A stretch of 64,000 nucleotides of DNA from Cristatella mucedo (taxonomy: Eukaryota > Bryozoa > Phylactolaemata > Cristatellidae), in the NCBI GenBank assembly GCA_009760855.2, contig WPIO01000020.1, positions 5,775,501 through 5,839,500 on the forward strand, written 5' to 3'. The notes beneath the pieces were generated by a model. That model was not told the origin of the DNA. It did no database searches and was given only the letters and a program-made list of their open reading frames with translations. Of this stretch, positions 56,921-64,000 are shown one piece after another. A program made the translations under genes and the position numbers. The stretch's first letter is position 1; each line of letters begins with the position of its first letter.

Positions 56921-58078
56921 AATCCATTTCCCTCTTGCTGATGTGATTGCCAAGCACAATCTAGGCTTTCACTTCTATGCGGATGACACTCAGTTGTACC
57001 TTTGCTTTGATTTGACCCAGCCTTCGAGCACCTCAAATTCTCTAAACTCACTTGCTGCATGCATTGATGACATCCGCACATGGATGGCAGCAAATTTTCT
57101 AAAACTAAATGATGATAAAACTAACTTACTAGTTATGGGCAAACCCAGTGTGATTCAGAAATTGGAAAGGCTGACTCTCAAAATTGGCCCTGCCAGCATA
57201 TCTCCAGTTGAATCAGCTCGAAATCTATGCGTCATATTCCAAAGCGACCACTCGTTAGAAGACCACATCAGCTCCACAGTCAAATCCGCCTATTTTCAGC
57301 TTCATAACATTGCTAAAATTAGGGCTTGTTTAGATAAGGATACCACGTCCAAGTTGGTCCATGCATTCGTGACATCCCGTCTCGACTTCTCCAACTCACT
57401 GCTTACTGGCCTACCAGCATGTGCGATCAGGCGATTGCAGCTGGTGCAAAACTCTGCAGCTAGGCTTGTCTGTCGTGAGCGTCGCAGTTGCCACATTACT
57501 CCACTTCTCGCCGACCTGCACTGGCTACCAGTGAGGCAATGGATTGACTTCAACGTTTTGTCGCTCACTTTTAGGTTTCTTCATTTTATGGCTCCAGCCT
57601 ATCTTTCAGATATACTCCCCAATCAGGCCAAGCATCGTACCACCCGCTTTTCGGAATCCAACCGTGTAGAAATACCTCGTACAAACCTTAAATCCTTTGG
57701 AGACCGTGCATTTAGCTCGTATGCTCCCAAAGCCTGGAACTCCCTCCCGACCTGCGTCAGAACATCCCCTGACCTGACCACATTTAAAAGAAACTTAAAA
57801 ACACACCTATTTAGGACAGCATTTAGTGGGTTCCTTTGATTCGTCCTTGATGTGCTTATGCTTGCTGACACTGTGCATGCTGTCACTAGCCAAATTTGAG
57901 TGCTGACCATGTGCATGTCATCCTTAACCATGTTATTCAATTTGTTTGCTTATCAAGCATGATATTACCCACCAATCAATTGCATTTTCCTTTGCAACAA
58001 ATGTAAAGCGCCTAGAGAGAGATTGAGTTCTCTGGGGGCGCTTTATCAAGTGCATTTTTATTATTATTATTATTATTA
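56921..58078 (+). mobile_element. L2-like LINE, 5'-truncated, nested in the outer copy
   Basis: About 1.16 kb, starting in the RT at residues PLADVIAKHN and ending in (ATT)n at 58,060-58,077. The RT C-terminus is open over 310 codons (56,907-57,839), including FHFYADDTQLY, SRLDFSNSLLTGLPA and APAYLSDILP. The hairpin is perfect (AAAGCGCC and GGCGCTTT, 58,005-58,044). It resembles the young copies at 1,732 and 25,086 far more than the outer element does, as expected for a later insertion. Confidence 0.9.
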
Positions 58079-60190
58079 GCTCAAAGTGCAATAAACCTCT
58101 GGCAATAAGCGACCTTATTTCTGAAAATGTGATCGACCTGCTCGCCCTAACTGAAACATGGCTAAAATTAATAAACTGCCCGACAATTAAAGAGGCAACT
58201 CCAACTGGTTTTTCATTGTTTCACACCCCTAGATCACTAAAAACTGGAGATGAAGTTGCTGTTATCGTGCACTCGAAATTCAACTTAAAGTCATCTTCAG
58301 AACCCTAAAAGCAATCATTTGAATCAAATGTCTTGGTCTCACCTAAAAACAAGCTACCGATAGTGGCAGTAGTCTATTGCCCATCAGGTACCAAATCCTC
58401 CTTTATCTCAGATTTCTCCGATCTCGATTCTGTATGCATGAAATTGATTCTTCCTCGTTATGGGGGATTGTAACGTTCGCTTTGATAACTTATCTGACAC
58501 CTTCATTACTGAATTTCATGCATTAACCGACTCATTGTCTCTCGTAGCTCATGTGCACGACCTACTCACACCTAGGGTCACACACTTTACCAGATTTTCT
58601 CATAAAACTGCACTTTGTCATCACCAATTATTCCCAAATCCTGCTTATCTGACCACATGCAGATCTCATTTAATCTACGGTGCATGACCCTCTCCTCCTT
58701 TAAAATAACCTGCGAATTGCTAAACCTCAAGACCCTTGACATCGATACTGTCCGTGCGAGGATATCTGCTTCGCCTCAGACGCTCAGTCCGCCCTCCAAT
58801 CTGTCATCATGGTAGATAACTACAACACGACACTAGCTGACAGGCTCGAAGAGTTTGCACCACTGACCAAGTGCACTGTGAGCTGTCGCCCAGACGGCCT
58901 GCGGTTTACCACAGACATTAAACTAGCCAGGTCAACTAAGCACAAGCTTGAAAAAGCATACAAATGATCAGGGCTAACTGGCCAACGACAGGCATACGAA
59001 GACTACTGTAGGCCGTACAAATCGATCCTAGCAAAGGCCAAGTCTATCTTCTATAAAATTATTGTTGAATCACAAATGCGCAATCTAAAAATGCTGATGG
59101 CGACGGTCAACCGTCTCCTCAACCGCTCCCGGATTAGTTCCTTACCTTATGATCCTTGTGGTGACCTAGCCAATTGCTTCTCTGGATTCTTTGTGCAGAA
59201 GATAGACGAGATCAGGGAGTTCTTCCCTGCGATGCCAACAGCTCCCCTAGACTGGTGTATTCCGATTCTTGGCTGCTCATTAATCTCTACATTTAAGCAG
59301 GTTACTAGTGATCTCATCCTAAAGTTCCTATTGCAATCAAAGAAGACAGCAGAACTTGAGCAACTACCATCGAGCCGCTATTTTGCCATTCCTATCTAAG
59401 ACACTGGAACTATTCGTGGCAGACCGTCTGCCCTTATAGATTGCAACCACAAAACCTTGCTAGAAAGTTCCAGTCAGGCTTTAGAGCTAATCACTCCACT
59501 GAGTAAGCATTGCTTAGGGTGTACAACGACTTCCTTGGGAATGCAGACATGGGTAGAGTGCCTCTACTTGTTTTGCCTGATTTTTCGGCAACTTTTGATA
59601 CTATCGATCATAAAAATTTTCTGGAGCGCCTCTTATCTCGCCTGGGCATCGCTGGCACTGCTCTGCAGTGGTTCAGGTTCTATCTCAGTGGGAGACTCCA
59701 GAGTATTGACGTGAATGGACAAAGATCATCTGAAGTACCTCTGAAATATGGAGTACGTCAGGGCTCCGTGTTAGGTCCCGTTCTTTTCACGGTTTATACT
59801 CTCCCTCTTGCTGATTTGATTGCCAAGCACAATCTAGGCTTTCACTTCTATGCAGATGACACTCATTTTTGCGTTTGCTTCGATTCCACACAGCCTTTGA
59901 GCACATCGAATTTTCTCAACTCACTTGTTGCTTGTAATGATGACATCCACACATGGACAGCTGCTAATTTTCTAAACATAAACGATGATAAAACTAACTT
60001 ACTTGTTATCAAAAAACCAAGTATGATTCAGAAATTGGAAAGGCTGATGCTCAAAATTGGCTCTGCCAGCATATCTCCTGGTGAATCAGATAGAAATCTA
60101 GGTGTCATGTTCCAAAGTGACCTCTCGTTTGATGACTACATCTGCTCCACAGTCAAATCTACCTACTTTCAGCTTCATAACATTGCTTAA
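58079..60190 (+). pseudogene. Endonuclease and RT of the outer L2-like copy, broken
   Basis: From 58,079: CNKPLAISDLISENVIDLL and LALTETWLK (endonuclease motif with Glu), an EN core with YCPSGTKSS (normally YRPPGT), and a GDCNVRFD box (58,460), where the usual GDFN reads GDCN with the Asp kept. Then the NPAYLTTC frame-shifted SDH region, the linker (59,076-59,399), and the RT with DFSATFDTIDH and YGVRQGSVLGPV plus the box YADDTHFCVCF (59,510-60,190). TAA at about 60,187 and other stops end it. The YADD itself is intact. Confidence 0.85.
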
Positions 60191-61966
60191 TATCGGGCTT
60201 GCTTAGATAAGGATACGATATCTAAATTGTTCCATGCATTTGTGACATTCCGACTTCTTTTCTGCAACTCGCTGCTTCCCGGCCTACCAGCACGTGCGAT
60301 CAGGTGCTTACATCTTGTGCAAAACTCTGCATGCAGCTAGGCTTGTCTGTCGTGAACGTCGCAGTTGCCACATCACACCTCTTCTCGCCAACCAGCACTG
60401 GCTACCAGCCAAGCAATGGGTCGACTTCCAAGTTTGGTCGCTCACTTTTAGGTCACTTCATTTTTTCGCTACAGCTTATCTCTCAGATCTACTCCCCCAC
60501 CAGGCCAAGCTTCGTGCCGCCCGCTTTAGGAATCCAACAGTTTACCACTACCTCGTACAAACCTCAAATCCTTTGGAGACCGTGCATATAGTCCGAATGC
60601 TCCCAAAGCCTGGAACTCCCTCCTGACTTGCGTCAGTACATCCCCTGACTTGACCCCAATTAAAAAAAACCTGAAAATGCACCTATTTAGGACAGCATTT
60701 AGTGGGTCTCTTTGGTTCCTTCTTAATGTGCTTATGTGTGCTGACACTGTGCATGCTACCCCTAGCCACACTTGCATGCTGAATCTGTGCATGTCATCCC
60801 CAACCACGTTGTTCATATTGTTCATCAAGCATTACATTACTGACGATTCAATCACGTTTCCTTTTGTAGCAAATTTAATGAGCCTAGAAAAAGATCGAGT
60901 TCTCTGAGGGCCCTTTACCAACTCCATTATTATTATTAATATATTATTATTTGTATTTCAAATAACGGCTACTTGTTGAACGTGATCCGGCAAGGTAGAA
61001 AACCTAATGATTCCAAGCCAGATCATGCCTTGTCTTGACCATCCTCAGTAAGAAGAAGGGGCAAAACAGCATACAATGTAGAATTTCCTAACCCTATTGA
61101 CTCTGTCAAATCAAAGTGAAGGCCCAGTATATGCATAGGCTGCAAGTCGAACATCGAGCGACGGACAAAGCACCAGGCTTTAAAAATGACACTTAATCCG
61201 ATGCAAAAAAGGGGCTGAGGGTATCACTGTGGTCGGCTCGACAGTGTCTCGATATCTTATCCTGACGACCTGGGATGTCATGCCTCTGGCACCAGTTCTC
61301 TGCAGGCGGTGCAACCACGTTACTATTTCCCTAGGTGCAATCAATAACCGACCAGCATAGCGTATTCGAAGACAAAACCAATGCTGAGATCAGGTAATGG
61401 GTGATACTTCGGCCTTGTTGTAATTCTTACTTAGATAGAGCTACATAAGGAAAATGTGTGAGCTCTTCATAAGCAAGCTGATTGTGGTTGTTTCGTAAGC
61501 GGCCTCCATTTGAAAGTCAGTAGCCGAGCTCACAGTTAGTGCTCACAGTTGGTGGTCAAGGTCATTGCACTTACACCTGTTCTAAATATTGCTCCTGTCC
61601 TCAGACACCGGGTGGTCCTTTAACTTTCCGAGCCAGTCAAGCTTTATGCTTCATTAAGCCTTCTGGCTTGTTGACGTGGGTCCAGAGTCAACGTCCTACT
61701 GGAATTGAGCAGGTCTTAATCCCGTTTCTATAGCACCTAGGAATATGTGAGACCATACGATCAAGTCGCCTAGAACCAACGGTGCCACCTAGCAGCAGTG
61801 GCGTAAAGATTATAGTTCATGCTAAAAAAAAACTGTAGAAGTCTCTTTTAGGGGGCTTTGATCGAAGCTGAATACCTCAAACCCAGGCAGAGAAAGATTC
61901 AAGTGTAGGCTGTAGCAGACCCGGTTCGGCCCAAGCTCCATAAAACTTACAGACTAGATCCTAGCT

Positions 61967-64000
61967 CAGGGGTGTCCAACACGTGGCCCGCGGGCCACAA
62001 TCCGGCCCGCCGAGGAATTCTATGCGGCCCGCAACGTTATCCCCAAAATATTTGTCACTCCATGTTTTTCGTTAATTTTTAATCATTACAAACGGTGATA
62101 TAAGGCGCTGTGATGTACTTCACGCTCGCGTGAAGCGTATAGGTGTCCGAATGGCTATTTTCGCGTGAAGGTAGAAGAATCGATTATTTTGCTAGCCTTT
62201 ATGTGAACATTTTGGCGTGAAGGGGTAATAGATTTGTGCTACAGCGGCACCATTACGATCACATTTATAACGCTTCCGCAAGCGGAATCAACAGTTTCAC
62301 ACTGCGGATAGAAAAAAAAGCCGTTTCTCAGCTGCTGCTGCACGAACTGGAATCAGCCAGGTAGGTTTTTCAAAAAACGCGTATTTCTTAACTTACTTAA
62401 TAATACTAAGATATTGCTGTGATTAAATATAAATTAATCAATTTGCAACTGATTTTTTTTATTTCACATAGAAAAATGGCGGCGAATGTGAATACTAGCA
62501 AAAAACGAAAAATTGACGCAGAAGGAAGACTTTTCAAAGCATGTTGGCCTGTAGACTATTTTGTAATGGAACGCTTCGGTAGGATAATGTGACTAATATG
62601 CCAAGAAACAATTGCCGTTGCAAAGGAGTACAATGTTAAGCGACATTTTTCAACAAACCATTGCGACAGGTACAACAGCCTGACTGGTCAACTTCGAATT
62701 GATCGCGTGAACTCGTTGAAACAGAGCGTCATCGGACAGCAGTCATTGTTTACAGCAGTCAGCAACAAGTCTGAGGCTTCAACCAAAGTAAGTTTTGTAA
62801 TAGCTGAAGCCATAGCTAAGTGGGGGAAAGCATTTTCCGATGGTGAATTTGTTAAGGAATGCCTCAGGCTGTTTACTGATGTGGTCTGTCCAGAAAAGAA
62901 GTCAGAAGTAGAGAAAGTCAGTCTTTCTCATCAAACGGTTGCGAGAAGAGTTGACGAGCTCGCTTCCAACATAGAAGAAAGTCTCACTAAAAGACTTGCT
63001 GAATGCGAATTTTATTCTCTTGCGCTCGACCAAAGCACGGACAATAGCGATACGGCTCAACTGTCGGTGCTTGTACGCGGAGTAACAGGAAAGTTTGTCA
63101 TTATCGAAGAACTGTTGGATATATGTTCAATGAAAGGCACTACAACGGGAGGAATATTTTGGATCAGGTCAAGAGGGTCCTCACAAAATGCAATCTTCCT
63201 GAAACTAAATTGATTGGTTTAACCACAGACGGAGCCCCTTCAATGACAGGTAGACACAATGGATTTGTATCTTTAATGGTAAAATTAGTACCTCACAAAA
63301 TTGTCAGTCGTCACTGCATCATCCACCAAGAACAGCTATGTGCAAAGGTCTTGAGCATGCAACATGCAATGGACAATGTAGTTTCAACAGTCAATGTGAT
63401 TAGGTCTCGTGTGCTAAACCACAGATAATTTCAGGCTTTCCTTGAAGAGTTGGGATCAGATCATTGTGATGTTATTTATTTCTGCCAAGTCCGTTGGCTA
63501 AGTAGGGCAAATACGTTATCCAGGTTTTGGTCACTTCGGGACGAAATAAAAACATGTATGACGGAAAAGGAAAAAGATGTTGGCTTCCTCGATGACCAGC
63601 AGTGATTGAATGACTTGGCTTTTTTGGTGGACATGACCAAACATCTTTTAGATCTTAATGTCAAACTCCAAGGTAAGGATCAACTGGTACATAAGATGTA
63701 TGATTGTGTTTTCGCGTTTGTGCAAAAGCTGAAACTTTTCCGGAAACACTTAGATCAGAAGAAACTGTTACATTTCGCAACACTAGCAAAAAGATCGCCT
63801 GAAACGCTGGCTCATATGAAGTACTCCACTCTTGTTAGCAAACTTGTTGGTTAATTCAAAGAGAGGTTTCAGGATTTCCAACAACATGCGCATGACATGA
63901 ACATGAGTAGTAACCCATTTAACATCGATCCCTCTGATGCACCTGATGAATTTTAACTCGAACTAATCGACATTCATAATGACAGCAATTTAAAAACTGC
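61967..64000 (+). mobile_element. hAT DNA transposon, left part (right end beyond window)
   Basis: Starts CAGGGGTGTCCAACACGTGG, a hAT-type terminus, followed by GGCCCGC-rich subterminal sequence with a perfect 16-bp palindrome GTGGCCCGCGGGCCAC at 61,983-61,998. The 8 bp before it (TCCTAGCT, 61,959-61,966) would be the target duplication. Copy A has the unoccupied site TTCGCTAGCT at 9,671-9,680. The transposase gene follows from about 62,476. The right terminus and second target copy are outside the window. Confidence 0.9.
62476..64000 (+). pseudogene. hAT transposase (BED finger plus RNase H-like DDE core), inactivated, incomplete at window end
   Basis: ATG at 62,476 (MAANVNTSKKRKIDAEGR). 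A BED-type zinc finger follows, in which the first Cys codon is a TGA stop (62,590-62,592). The remaining LICQETIAVAKEYNVKRHF and H..H are intact. The DDE core has its first Asp in SLALDQSTDNSD (Asp at 63,028-63,030) and a second in GLTTDGAPSMTG (63,228-63,230), then SRHCIIHQEQL. The frame shifts at about 63,135-63,160, and in the second frame stops fall at 63,426, 63,603, 63,852 and 63,954. The protein resembles the hAT group that also gave rise to vertebrate ZBED/FAM200-like genes. It is dead; related full copies elsewhere would be needed for mobility. Confidence 0.9.

Larger units (their letters stand above)
56344..60945 (+). mobile_element. L2-like LINE, full-length outer copy split by a nested copy
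   Basis: The 5' segment (56,344-56,920) matches the 5' end of the element at 45,968 (TGCAGAATTCTTCCGAAAA, AAGAAATTACGTGCCAATGG) and runs to GCTTGCCTTTGGAATCC. The same element resumes at about 58,079 with CTCAAAGTGCAATAAACCTC, exactly the next bases in the complete copy, and continues through endonuclease, linker, RT and 3' UTR to (ATT)n at about 60,930-60,950. Together they give about 3.44 kb, a full-length copy. Numerous stops and indels show it is old. The site in copy A (about 8,645) is empty. Confidence 0.9.
49846..61966 (+). repeat. Segmental duplication, copy B
   Basis: Partner of 441-9,680. Copy-B-specific differences are no LINE at about 51,134 and about 53,940 (empty sites), about 420 extra bases at about 54,385-54,805, a LINE pair at 56,344-60,945, and a hAT element directly after 61,966. 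Whether the duplication continues beyond the hAT cannot be seen in the window. Confidence 0.9.

Overview
This is nuclear DNA from an invertebrate metazoan; the phylum cannot be fixed from the sequence. Evidence: several families of non-LTR retrotransposon in all states of decay, tRNA-derived SINEs, long dinucleotide microsatellites, a hAT transposon with a GGCCCGC-rich terminus, almost no long intact ORFs, and no bacterial gene layout. No rRNA, true tRNA gene, CRISPR array or operon was seen.

The organising feature is a large, old, direct segmental duplication. Copy A (about 441-9,680) and copy B (about 49,846-61,966) align in the same order and orientation. They differ by small indels and by later mobile-element insertions. 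Each insertion therefore has a readable empty site in the partner: an L2-like LINE in A at 1,732-3,240 (4-bp target duplication), a second in A at about 5,951-6,700, a full-length LINE with another nested inside it in B at about 56,344-60,945, and a hAT element in B from 61,967 to the window end. A second direct duplication pairs about 34,230-35,436 with 40,198-41,461.

The one convincing cellular protein family lies in the large duplication. It is a putative single-pass membrane protein with a glycosylation-site-rich ectodomain, one transmembrane helix and a tyrosine-containing tail. The copy at 3,690-5,093 is open over 467 codons. The copy at about 51,610-53,060 is broken. A third, much older remnant sits at about 22,055-22,300. 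A small minus-strand ORF just upstream is also kept in frame in both duplicates.

Retrotransposons: (1) an L2/CR1-like LINE (AP endonuclease plus RT, (ATT)n 3' end, 3'-terminal hairpin) with about fifteen copies; the longest RT ORF is 25,123-27,399 and the best full-length copy is 42,414-45,968 on the minus strand. (2) A second CR1/L2-like family with three minus-strand copies (24,200-25,085; 30,150-31,838; 36,520-38,280). (3) One minus-strand remnant of a LINE with a restriction-like endonuclease, R2/NeSL type (about 38,600-39,905). (4) SINE-A, whose 3' end copies the L2 tail. (5) SINE-B, unrelated at its 3' end and found nested in both LINE families.

The most interesting mechanistic point is the LINE-SINE partnership: the L2-like element ends in a stable hairpin followed by ATT repeats, and SINE-A carries the same hairpin region before (CA)n/(TA)n tails that appear to have grown into local microsatellites. 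Long stretches (about 9.7-10.9, 11.7-14.6, 16.6-20.7, 22.6-24.2, 28.8-30.0, 46.3-48.0 and 48.3-49.5 kb) hold nothing I recognise beyond simple repeats.
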